Source: CAYGLF01 sp964350945
GTDB taxonomy: Bacteria; Chlamydiota; Chlamydiia; Chlamydiales; JAAZZY01
Length of the DNA: 64,000 nucleotides
Reading direction: 5' to 3'
NCBI GenBank assembly: GCA_964350945.1
Contig: CAYGLF010000003.1
Span: forward strand, 1-64,000
Within the stretch, counting starts at the first letter, position 1; each line of letters begins with the position of its first letter. Below the pieces are notes generated by a model. That model worked only from the letters and a program-made list of their open reading frames with translations, was not told the DNA's origin and ran no database searches. Below are positions 43,701-50,840 of this stretch, piece after piece. Made by a program: the position numbers and the translations under genes.

Positions 43701-44348
43701 AGATTGGGGGTCTTGTGCGCGAAGACTTAAGCTTGCTGTTTGCAAAAGCTGGTTGGCTCTTAGATCACACTGGAGGTTGGCTCCTTTCAGTTTGCTAAAT
43801 CCTATCTCTGTTTGTGCTAAAACTATTTTCCCATAGGTGTAGAAATGGAGGTGTGTTTTTAGTGAAATATTTTGTGGAACTGCCTTTTTGAAAACCTCTG
43901 GTTCAATGTCGACCGAAGCTCCCTTAAGCGAAATATTCAAAGAGGCCATGGGGATTTTGGGCCATGTAAATTCAGACGGGTTTAATTTTTTTTCGTTTGA
44001 GAAGGGAATTTTTATAAGGTGTGCTCTGTGGAAGGATAAGTCAAGGCCTTTGTTTTCCCAAAATAAAAAGTAGAGCAGTGAGCGATTGAGGCTTAACTGA
44101 TCAATATAGAGCCAATCGCCTTCATCAGTAGCAAATACTACATTGAAAAAGTTAAAACTAAGTGGCAAGAACGCTTCGTAGCTTTTGATAGAGACTGTTG
44201 AGCCTGTAATTTTAGAAAGCTCTTCCGTCACCTTTTTGGCCACTTTCTTCTTAACCCAAGGCGTTTGCATCCCTCCTATAAGGCATACAAATAAAAGGGC
44301 TAAGACGCTCGCTTTGATTTTAAGTAGTAGAAGTAGTTTTTTTCTCAT
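40785..44348 (-). CDS. tamB: TamB-like translocation and assembly module protein (DUF490)
   Basis: The 1187-residue protein has an N-terminal membrane anchor (about residues 5-28). A very long beta-rich region follows, with repeated LxGxxxL-type strands expected for an AsmA/TamB-like beta-helical groove. It ends in the conserved TamB domain (about residues 900-1187) including GRSFKLRSGTLLLNG and a closing beta-barrel-like strand with WNFSY. Such proteins bridge the inner and outer membranes, helping insert outer membrane proteins and move phospholipids. It follows tamA by six bases. Confidence 0.88.
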   Translation of the reverse strand: MRKKLLLLLKIKASVLALLFVCLIGGMQTPWVKKKVAKKVTEELSKITGSTVSIKSYEAFLPLSFNFFNVVFATDEGDWLYIDQLSLNRSLLYFLFWENKGLDLSFHRAHLIKIPFSNEKKLNPSEFTWPKIPMASLNISLKGASVDIEPEVFKKAVPQNISLKTHLHFYTYGKIVLAQTEIGFSKLKGANLQCDLRANQLLQTASLSLRAQDPQSRLSAFLFDQSLPAWKLSTYLKGSPEALISFFQPQKITAKAFKGTLDLTLTPLSKKQPLWSALLDNSPLTLNSKVSFSSINGLSLSDLTIQSDYFSLKGEGSLDRNYQLQNVHLDGENTNLNFTQYFLKTPLEGVAKSRLTLSQSLFDPKATLELSSEKVLYKHIIVNDIKSTLSVQKDGAGLKGEVQTQTQLNQAPFLFSSHYQFFNQDNFNLTETSLAYGKNSLISPSFKKIKQAYLGTIDYKLKQLALFSPLLKQEVHGDIDGSILLDVDLKVQGARQTLSTQATGTSLQHKNLTIQDFELNLDGELASLDWKKFQGELYLFSDFLNYQSKSFENIQLYIDSKSQEFLYKLQTSGEFAISSVGTMQLQDHLWKGYIRQLSGEVNGHRFSLLKPTNFTYLKPHFHFSSTSMQVGAGKVELIKNLNEDSLNVNIEKFPVETLSYFIPKFDLRGSLDAEAKLANITSHILGNATATLHELSVEGLENQYPYFSNIELSFEKDLIGGKVRLSQDLYNHSTLEFQLPSQISWFPFKQTLSFEKDSKIELQYLGAINPFVQLALPENHLIHGDIQAQLKLKGPLEKPNVTGYLNLNNGYYENLFLGLVLKNMSFEMIAEKNDLILKNLQAFDDHEGHILAHGQIDLDIKKHMPFEFEADLQNAQIVQFDFITGSVHGPISLKGDSKRSFLKGAMTVTSAEVTIPNNIGSNTPKLAVTYLYPTQRSSRAVLRSSRPPVPMYFDVKLKVLNNTLIKGKGLNSSWKGDLHILGSDLSPKFEGKLESVEGNFEFAGRSFKLRSGTLLLNGHPSRETSINLLADRDINGYLINLNLKGPLRAPFLTFSSQPQLDKKDVLSQILFNQMSDGLTPFQAVSLTKTLSSLSNVYIGPTPIERLRKGIGLDQLTFGPSIDAAGSMTTVQVGKYISRNVLITLNRPVSPGPAPFLITAHFKWGFQFQTYFDKQQLARLQAQWNFSY

Positions 44349-44354
44349 ATTGCC

Positions 44355-46166
44355 CTAAAAAGCTTGTCCAATACTAAAGTAAATTTGATAATTTTGTTTC
44401 ACGTTTGGCCATCTGTTCAGTGGAAATCCAATATCTAGCCTCAAAGGTCCAATAAAGGAAAAGTAGCGGACTCCAACACCAAGCGATTTCAAAAAAGCGA
44501 TATCCCAATCAACCCAAGAATCACTATATACATTTCCAACATCTAGAAAAGTGACCAGCTCGATGGACCTAAAGAGCATAAAGCGTGGCTCGATGCTAAA
44601 TAAAAGCTTTGAGCGGCCTCCTATCTCATCACCATTAATGTTGCGAGGGCTAATTCTTTGATAGGGATAGCCACGTAAATGCTGGGGAGAGCCCTCATAG
44701 AATCTATAGGAAGGAGGGATGTTGAATGTCGGGCTATTAAAAAGGGTTCCAAAGACTGCATTTAAGGCTAAGACAATGCGTTTACTTGGGATTAAGTGTT
44801 GGTAGACTGAGCCTTGAACCGTGCATTCTGTAAACCCCTGGCCTTTTTTTATTAAACTAAAGTATGGCGTTAGGTCAAAAGATGCCCAACCTCCTTGAGA
44901 AGGGTTAATTAAGACATTTTCAGAAGATTGACCATACAAGTGGAAGGGGATCCCAAATAATGAGAAGTAGCCATCTCTTAAAGAGTCTTCAGTTTGAAAT
45001 TGATTGAACTTCATTCCCAAAGAGGTTGTGAAAAAATGATTGAGGTTTCGCTCTACATAAAGAGTGGTATCTACCCCATGCTCTTGATAGTTGGGCATGT
45101 CATTTCGAATAGAGACCTCAGATTCAAGCACAAGTTTTTGCTTGGATGATAGAAAATCTGGAAACAAAAACTCAATACCAGTCTCTTGTTTGCGGCGGTT
45201 GATTGAATAGTTTAGTTTTAAATTGATGCCAAGGTTAAACAAATTGCGATTTTGCCATGTGGTGGTCCCCCCTAGACCCTCCCAAGTTGTCGTATAACTT
45301 CCCCCAACAATGAGATTGCGGGTTTTTGATTCGGTCACTTCAAGGTTCATAGGAATGAACCCATCTTTATCAACTTGTTTCCCATGAGTGATAGAAACAA
45401 TGGCAAAAAGCCCCGAGTTGTAGAGCGCTTTTTCTGTATCTTGGACTTTACTAGAGTCGAACAGTTCTCCTTTTTTCCATGAAATGCGATTTTGGATAAA
45501 GCGCGGGCGTACCTTTTGACTGCTCTCAATACATAAATCTCCAAAATATGCTAAAGGGCCCTCGTCGACTTGTAGATTGACGGCAACTGTTTTTTGAGCC
45601 TGGTCAACCACGACGCTTTTCTCTTTTATCTCAGCAAGGGGAAATCCTTGCTGGTTCATCAGTTGTAGAAGTTGCTTTTCAGCTCCTATAATTTCGCTGA
45701 CAAGAGCTGGTTTTTCTAACCGAACCCCCAGCTCTTGGTAGTCCACATGATCCAAATCAAATTCGTTGCAGCCCAGTGCATAAAGGGGAGTGATATTAAA
45801 CTGCTTAAGCAAGTAGGGGTCTCCTTTATCAACTGCTATTACCATTTTCAGTTTTCCTGAGGGTTCTCTGAAGGCGCGAGTGCTGATAAAGGCGTCATAG
45901 TAGCTGTAAGAGTGCAAAACTTCAATCATCTCGGGCAAGTCTTGGTCGGCTCTATATTTAAGGGCGGCTAAAGATCTGGGGGGTGATTTTTTATAGCGCA
46001 TGAGGCTAGAGGCATTTTTTAGAGCGCGACGCTCTTTAAAGCTATGGACACCCCTAAACTCAACTTGATATTGAGCAGAGTTAGCCCACAAGAGAGGGGA
46101 TGGGAAAAACAGCGCCAGTAATAAATAGGCTCTAAGATGTATTTTTTCAATCCAACCAATTATCAT
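44355..46166 (-). CDS. tamA: TamA-like outer membrane protein (Omp85 family)
   Basis: The 603-residue protein starts with a signal peptide (cleavage near residue 29, ANS). POTRA domains follow (about 30-260), with the strand-turn pattern DEGPLAYFGDLCIES and RISWKKGELFDSSKVQ. The C-terminal 16-strand barrel includes SPQHLRGYPYQRISPRN, the Omp85 substrate-lock (VRGF-like) segment reading LRGY. It ends in a final strand with a C-terminal Phe. It partners TamB, encoded next. Confidence 0.88.
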   Translation of the reverse strand: MIIGWIEKIHLRAYLLLALFFPSPLLWANSAQYQVEFRGVHSFKERRALKNASSLMRYKKSPPRSLAALKYRADQDLPEMIEVLHSYSYYDAFISTRAFREPSGKLKMVIAVDKGDPYLLKQFNITPLYALGCNEFDLDHVDYQELGVRLEKPALVSEIIGAEKQLLQLMNQQGFPLAEIKEKSVVVDQAQKTVAVNLQVDEGPLAYFGDLCIESSQKVRPRFIQNRISWKKGELFDSSKVQDTEKALYNSGLFAIVSITHGKQVDKDGFIPMNLEVTESKTRNLIVGGSYTTTWEGLGGTTTWQNRNLFNLGINLKLNYSINRRKQETGIEFLFPDFLSSKQKLVLESEVSIRNDMPNYQEHGVDTTLYVERNLNHFFTTSLGMKFNQFQTEDSLRDGYFSLFGIPFHLYGQSSENVLINPSQGGWASFDLTPYFSLIKKGQGFTECTVQGSVYQHLIPSKRIVLALNAVFGTLFNSPTFNIPPSYRFYEGSPQHLRGYPYQRISPRNINGDEIGGRSKLLFSIEPRFMLFRSIELVTFLDVGNVYSDSWVDWDIAFLKSLGVGVRYFSFIGPLRLDIGFPLNRWPNVKQNYQIYFSIGQAF

Positions 46167-46279
46167 AAATAATTTAACATAAGCTGTTTAAGTATTATTC
46201 AGTTCAGCTATTTTTTACTATACTATGCCATCTTAACGGGTGAATCAAGTTTATAATGAGACTCCAATAATTAAATAAA

Positions 46280-46308
46280 TTGACATTAATATAAATTTCA
46301 CGTATAAT
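46280..46308 (+). promoter_or_regulatory. Perfect consensus promoter of the tyrosine-rich effector gene
   Basis: TTGACA (46280-46285) and TATAAT (46303-46308) are separated by exactly 17 bases. The leader would be about 48 bases and contains AAGGA close to the ATG at 46363. Confidence 0.88.
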
Positions 46309-46362
46309 AAAACTGAGGCTTAAATACTTATAAATATAAAACATAGTAAAAAGGACGCTTAT

Positions 46363-48798
46363 ATGGCTCAACCAACTAGGATACCTACCTCTTCAGCAAT
46401 CAATGCAACCTTCAGGGTAACTGATGGAGCTTATAATACCGATAAAAACATTCTAACTTTGAATGTAGAAGTGAACCAAAATGGAAGTATTTCCAGAGAG
46501 ATCAGGGAATTTGAGGTTTCTTCTTTGAAGTTTGGTAGTGTTGGAACCTCCCAAGAACTGATTGGAACTCGGACAGATGCTGCAATGCAGCAAATTATGC
46601 CATTAATTATTGAAAATTTCAAAGCAATGCAAAACGCTGAAAGCTTGGTTAAAATGACCGAACCTGGTACTGGTGGTCGTGAATCGAGGCTTGCCAAGCG
46701 TGTGACTTTTCTTCATACAGGTCGTGATCAAAGTGCAGTCAAAGTGGTCAATCAAAAAGTAGACCACAGCTATCAATTGGTTGACTTACCAAATGCTGAA
46801 ACATGCCAAGTCAGCACAGAGGTAGCTTCTAAATTACTTAGTGAATCTCATTGGGCTTCTCTTGTCAATGAAACTAGAGTTAGAGATGCAGCGTCGGGTC
46901 ACACCTGGAATCGCAGCTTACTTACACCCAGTCTGGCCCTTTCTCAAATGCTAGATAGTCAATTAGATAATGTCTTAGCAGCAGCCGTTAAAGTTTTTAA
47001 AGAGCTACCTGAAGATGCAGGTCAAAAGATATATGACATTGTTTCCTCCTCTACTGGTGAAAATCCTGCTTTAGACGGTAAGGTGACTCCTCAGCAGGTT
47101 GATAATGCGGTTAATTTATATGAAGATCTTTCTGTTTTAGTTGCTATGAGAGATGCCTATAACCAGCGTTTTACGAACTTTGGATCGGCTCCAGTGGGCT
47201 CTGTATTAACACATGATTGGGCTCAATTTGCAAATCTATGGAAATTAGACGGTAGCCAAGATGAAATTGAAACAAGGATTAAGAACTTACTTATCTTGGT
47301 GACTGATGATCAGAAAGATAAAGGTTCTGAACACAAAGCTGTTGATGAACGCTTAGGAGTTCCTCAGGTTGAGGTCTCTGCTGCTAAGCGAGATGATCCA
47401 CAGGTTGAAATGCGTTTAACTGGTGCAGAACGTAGAAAAAAAGCAATGCAAAGAAAACCGGACATAAAATGGTTTGTCCCACCTGCGACTGCAGAAGAAA
47501 AATCCTCGGCATTAGATTCTTCTTTTTCGAAACATCCGCATGTTATTTCAAACCATAGAGTGCCAACCTATTTGGATGTGGCTTCAGAGGATCTTGTTGA
47601 TCATGTGTATGATGCCGCAGTATTAGCAACTAAAGGTGCAGTAGATAGACATAATAGATCAAAAGTTTATCTGGATGTATGCCCCAATCCTTCTAATGAA
47701 AGTATTTATGATTCTGCAGGCGAATCTCCCCGAGATACTGAGGGTGCTGTTTATGATAGCGCTTATAACGAAAACCCATTGTACGAAAATGTATTAGGAT
47801 ATGGTTATGAAGGTCAACTCATGTTGAGTTCGGGCCCTGCTGACAGGCCATTTAAAGTAACTGAAAGAGAGGTCAATCCTCCAGAAGTGCTTGAGACATA
47901 TGATTTGGCTTACGATGATCAATTTTATGAAACCCATGAAGCTGTCCCTTCTCAATATTCACAGAATCTTGCAGCAGTTAAAATTCAAAGAGCTTTTAGA
48001 GCCTTTTTACAACGAAGACGCCAATCTGAATCAATGTATGATAGTGCATTTGATCCCTATTACAACGGTCCTACATATTTTTCTGATCTTGAACCTGGTG
48101 ATGGTGTAGCGGGGCATGACTATATGAAGGTTGATCCTCCAGAGTCCTACTACGCAGTAGCACGTCAAGTTCAAGGGGCTGTTGCTGGATTTGCCAAAAG
48201 TGCAGTTTATGATTTTGCTTCAGAAAGAGTGCTTCCGGAAGATCGTAGAAGAGCGGCTTTACTGCAAGCGACGTATGAAAGGGCAATGCAATCAGAAGCT
48301 CAGCAGGATCTTGATGAGAATGGATACCTGCGGGTAGCTCCCCCAGCATTACAACCTAACTATGCGTTGGCACAAGCAGAACCAGGGTTAGTTTCTAAGG
48401 GCATTGATGCACCGATCTATAATTTGGTTTCAGAAAGAGTGCTTCCAGAAGATCAGCAGGATCTTGATGAGAATGGATACCTGTTGGTAGTTCCCCCAGC
48501 TGAATTAAAGAAATCTGATATTGGGGATAGAGTAGTACCAAATGGTGAAAGTGGTTATATGGCGATAGACCTTCCAGTTTACCCTCCCGAAGCTCAAACT
48601 GTGGAACGTAAATTGCATATAGATCCTAGAAATTTTCCATTCATTGGGAATACTAGGCTTGAAGAATTCAATCGAGGTGTTCTTGGTTATACTTCTAACT
48701 TAAGTCTTGCTGATGAACTGAATGTAGCTCGTATTGAAGATGCGGATTACTTGAAGAAAGCTTATGAAGCTGCACAAAATGCGCAGTTTGATAATTGA
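46363..48798 (+). CDS. Predicted secreted effector with tyrosine-phosphorylation motifs and an IQ calmodulin-binding motif
   Basis: The 811-residue protein has no signal peptide and no known enzyme domain. Residues 1-370 are mixed and probably folded. From about 400 the sequence is disordered-like and full of tyrosines in repeated contexts. There are YDSA-type sites at Y449, Y464 and Y559, YDAA at Y416 and YDFA at Y616. SH2-ligand-like YxxV/I sites include Y403, Y436, Y474 (YENV), Y587, Y655, Y686, Y705 and Y732. These resemble EPIYA/Tarp-type host-kinase substrates, though no exact EPIYA is present. Residues 541-553 (IQRAFRAFLQRRR) fit the eukaryotic IQ consensus. A block near 690-713 repeats parts of 619-660. 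The function is inferred: host signalling after secretion. Confidence 0.75.
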   Translation: MAQPTRIPTSSAINATFRVTDGAYNTDKNILTLNVEVNQNGSISREIREFEVSSLKFGSVGTSQELIGTRTDAAMQQIMPLIIENFKAMQNAESLVKMTEPGTGGRESRLAKRVTFLHTGRDQSAVKVVNQKVDHSYQLVDLPNAETCQVSTEVASKLLSESHWASLVNETRVRDAASGHTWNRSLLTPSLALSQMLDSQLDNVLAAAVKVFKELPEDAGQKIYDIVSSSTGENPALDGKVTPQQVDNAVNLYEDLSVLVAMRDAYNQRFTNFGSAPVGSVLTHDWAQFANLWKLDGSQDEIETRIKNLLILVTDDQKDKGSEHKAVDERLGVPQVEVSAAKRDDPQVEMRLTGAERRKKAMQRKPDIKWFVPPATAEEKSSALDSSFSKHPHVISNHRVPTYLDVASEDLVDHVYDAAVLATKGAVDRHNRSKVYLDVCPNPSNESIYDSAGESPRDTEGAVYDSAYNENPLYENVLGYGYEGQLMLSSGPADRPFKVTEREVNPPEVLETYDLAYDDQFYETHEAVPSQYSQNLAAVKIQRAFRAFLQRRRQSESMYDSAFDPYYNGPTYFSDLEPGDGVAGHDYMKVDPPESYYAVARQVQGAVAGFAKSAVYDFASERVLPEDRRRAALLQATYERAMQSEAQQDLDENGYLRVAPPALQPNYALAQAEPGLVSKGIDAPIYNLVSERVLPEDQQDLDENGYLLVVPPAELKKSDIGDRVVPNGESGYMAIDLPVYPPEAQTVERKLHIDPRNFPFIGNTRLEEFNRGVLGYTSNLSLADELNVARIEDADYLKKAYEAAQNAQFDN
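48219..48502 (+). repeat. Rearranged internal repeat in the effector gene
   Basis: Bases 48219-48244 recur at 48429-48454 with one mismatch, and 48301-48330 recur identically at 48454-48483. The second copy joins the two segments directly, leaving out 57 bases (19 codons) present in the first. This keeps the frame and duplicates the SERVLPED and DENGYL blocks. Confidence 0.85.
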
Positions 48799-48872
48799 TT
48801 TAGAACTTTTAGTCGGTTGGTGAGATCAAACATCTTAAAAAATGTTTCCTAAATAATTGTTAGAAACTCTAT

Positions 48873-48908
48873 AACCCTCTCTTTAAATTAAAATTTGAAG
48901 AGAGGGTT
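48873..48908 (+). promoter_or_regulatory. Hairpin masking the hemL ribosome binding site
   Basis: AACCCTCTCTT (48873-48883) pairs perfectly with AAGAGAGGGTT (48898-48908). The 3' arm contains the purine-rich ribosome site, and the hemL ATG is at 48911. It could repress translation, or it could be the terminator of the effector gene, although only four T follow. Confidence 0.55.
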
Positions 48909-48910
48909 TT

Positions 48911-50197
48911 ATGCGTTTAAAAAGTGAAGAGTTGTACCAAGAGCTTTGTGAAATGATTCCGGGGGGAGTGAACTCTCCAGTCAGAGCTTTGTATGGAGCC
49001 AAGCGCATTCCTTTAATTATTCAGTCGGCTTATCGTGATATCATTGAAGATATTGATGGGAAAACTTATATCGATTTTTGTGCATCTTGGGGAGCGCTTA
49101 TTTTGGGGCATTCCGAACCCGAACTTATGGATGCACTCTCAGAGCATTTAAAAGATGGCTCGTCATATGGAATAACGAGCGTTTATGAGCACAAAATAGC
49201 TAAGATGGTTAAGAAATTTATTCCCTCTATGGAAATGATGCGCTTTTGTTCTTCGGGCACAGAGGCTACAATGTACGCTCTTCGCCTAGCTCGTGGCTAT
49301 ACAGGTCGTGATTATATCGTAAAATTTGTAGGTAATTACCACGGTTGCGCTGATTTTTTACTCACTGAGTCGGGATCTGGATTTGCGACTCACCAAGCTG
49401 CAAGTTTAGGTATTCCTAAAGATTCAGTGCGCTACACCCTCAACCTTCCCTACAATGACGAAGATGCTCTTAAAAAACTGTTTGAAATGCCTGAGTATAA
49501 AGACAGAATTGCAGCGGTTATTGTTGAACCTGTTGCAGCGAACATGGGAGTGGTCCCAGCAACGCCACGTTTTCATAAATTAATTAGAGAAATTACTGAA
49601 GAAAATCAGACAGTTTTGATTTTTGATGAGGTGGTCACAGGTTTCCGTGTGGGATTAGGAGGCGCTCAGGAACTGTATGGAATTAAACCTGATCTCACTT
49701 GCTTGGGCAAGGTTGTGGGGGGTGGATTTCCAGCTGCTGCATATGGAGGAAAAAAAGAGCTAATGCAGATGCTTTCACCGCTAGGCCCTGTTTATCAAGC
49801 AGGCACCTTATCGGGAAATCCATTGGCCATGGCAGCAGGGTATTGGGTGCTCAAAAGATTAGAGCAGCCTGACTTTTTTAAAGAGCTAGAAACCAAAACC
49901 AATGATTTTTTAGCACCTATTAGAAAAGCACTTGAAAATCATTCGTCGCTTAAGGCCTGTATTCAGCAAGTAGGTTCAATGTTCACCCTCTTTTTTGGAA
50001 AAGAAAGTGTGTGCAATATGCAAGAGTCACAAGAAAGTGATCAAAAAATGTTTTGGAAATTTTTTAATTTCCTATTAGATCGAGGAGTTTACTGGTCTCC
50101 CTCTCCTTTTGAAGCGAATTTTATAATGAAGGCACACTCTTTTGAGCACCTGCAAAAAGCCCAAGAGGCGATTGTGGAGTTTATTGAATCTCAATGA
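48911..50197 (+). CDS. hemL: Glutamate-1-semialdehyde 2,1-aminomutase HemL
   Basis: The 428-residue PLP enzyme makes 5-aminolevulinate for haem. Hallmarks are IPGGVNSPVRAL at the N-terminus, MRFCSSGTEATMYALRLARG, the IFDEVVTGFRVG segment, and the PLP lysine in LTCLGKVVGGGFP. The final SPFEANFIMKAHS is also typical. The length is standard. It overlaps yggS by ATGA, linking two PLP-related genes. Confidence 0.97.
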   Translation: MRLKSEELYQELCEMIPGGVNSPVRALYGAKRIPLIIQSAYRDIIEDIDGKTYIDFCASWGALILGHSEPELMDALSEHLKDGSSYGITSVYEHKIAKMVKKFIPSMEMMRFCSSGTEATMYALRLARGYTGRDYIVKFVGNYHGCADFLLTESGSGFATHQAASLGIPKDSVRYTLNLPYNDEDALKKLFEMPEYKDRIAAVIVEPVAANMGVVPATPRFHKLIREITEENQTVLIFDEVVTGFRVGLGGAQELYGIKPDLTCLGKVVGGGFPAAAYGGKKELMQMLSPLGPVYQAGTLSGNPLAMAAGYWVLKRLEQPDFFKELETKTNDFLAPIRKALENHSSLKACIQQVGSMFTLFFGKESVCNMQESQESDQKMFWKFFNFLLDRGVYWSPSPFEANFIMKAHSFEHLQKAQEAIVEFIESQ

Positions 50198-50838
50198 ATG
50201 CTTTAGAAAAAGTAAAAGATGAGATAAAGCAAGCTTTATTAAATTCAGAGCGGGCTTTGGATAGCGTTCAGTTAATCGTCGCTTCAAAATACCTTACCAT
50301 CGATCAAATAAGTCGCTTGTATCAGTTGGGTCAGCGTGATTTTGGCGAGAGCAAAGTTCAAGATGCAATTGAAAAAATAGATGCGCTGAAAAGTGATATC
50401 CGATGGCATTTTATAGGGCATTTACAAAAAAATAAAATTTCAAAAGTCATTGGGAAATTTGATCTGATTCAATCCGTAGACTCGTTGGAGCTCGCTCAAA
50501 AAATTTCAGAAAAAAGTCTGGAGAGGCAACCTGTTTTATTGCAGCTAAATCTATCTGGTGAGGCTTCCAAGTCAGGATTTACAGAGTTAGAATTCTTCGA
50601 AAATTTAAAGGCCATTGAATCACTAGACAACATCGAAGTGAAAGGGCTGATGACAATGGCCCCACACTCTGAGGACCCCCACATCATTCGGAGTGTTTTT
50701 GCTCATCTTGCGAAAATCAAAGAGCAGTGCAAAGCCAGTAAATGGAAGCTCTCAATGGGAATGAGCACTGATTTTAAAATCGCTATTGAGCAAGGCGCAA
50801 ATTATGTGCGCCTTGGTTCTCGCTTTAAAAGCATCTAA
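50194..50838 (+). CDS. PLP homeostasis protein (YggS/PROSC family)
   Basis: The 214-residue protein binds pyridoxal phosphate and keeps its level balanced. The PLP lysine lies in LIVASKYLTIDQI (about residue 31). RDFGESKVQDAIEKI, WHFIGHLQKNKI and the final MSTDFKIAIEQGANYVRLGS are diagnostic. It overlaps hemL by four bases, so it may supply or buffer cofactor for that enzyme. It ends two bases from the convergent glgP gene. Confidence 0.95.
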   Translation: MNALEKVKDEIKQALLNSERALDSVQLIVASKYLTIDQISRLYQLGQRDFGESKVQDAIEKIDALKSDIRWHFIGHLQKNKISKVIGKFDLIQSVDSLELAQKISEKSLERQPVLLQLNLSGEASKSGFTELEFFENLKAIESLDNIEVKGLMTMAPHSEDPHIIRSVFAHLAKIKEQCKASKWKLSMGMSTDFKIAIEQGANYVRLGSRFKSI

Positions 50839-50840
50839 TT

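Noticed and set aside
46363..48798. True EPIYA motifs
   Set aside because: No exact EPIYA occurs; the sites are only EPIYA-like (APIYN, SIYDSA), so the claim was limited to resemblance.
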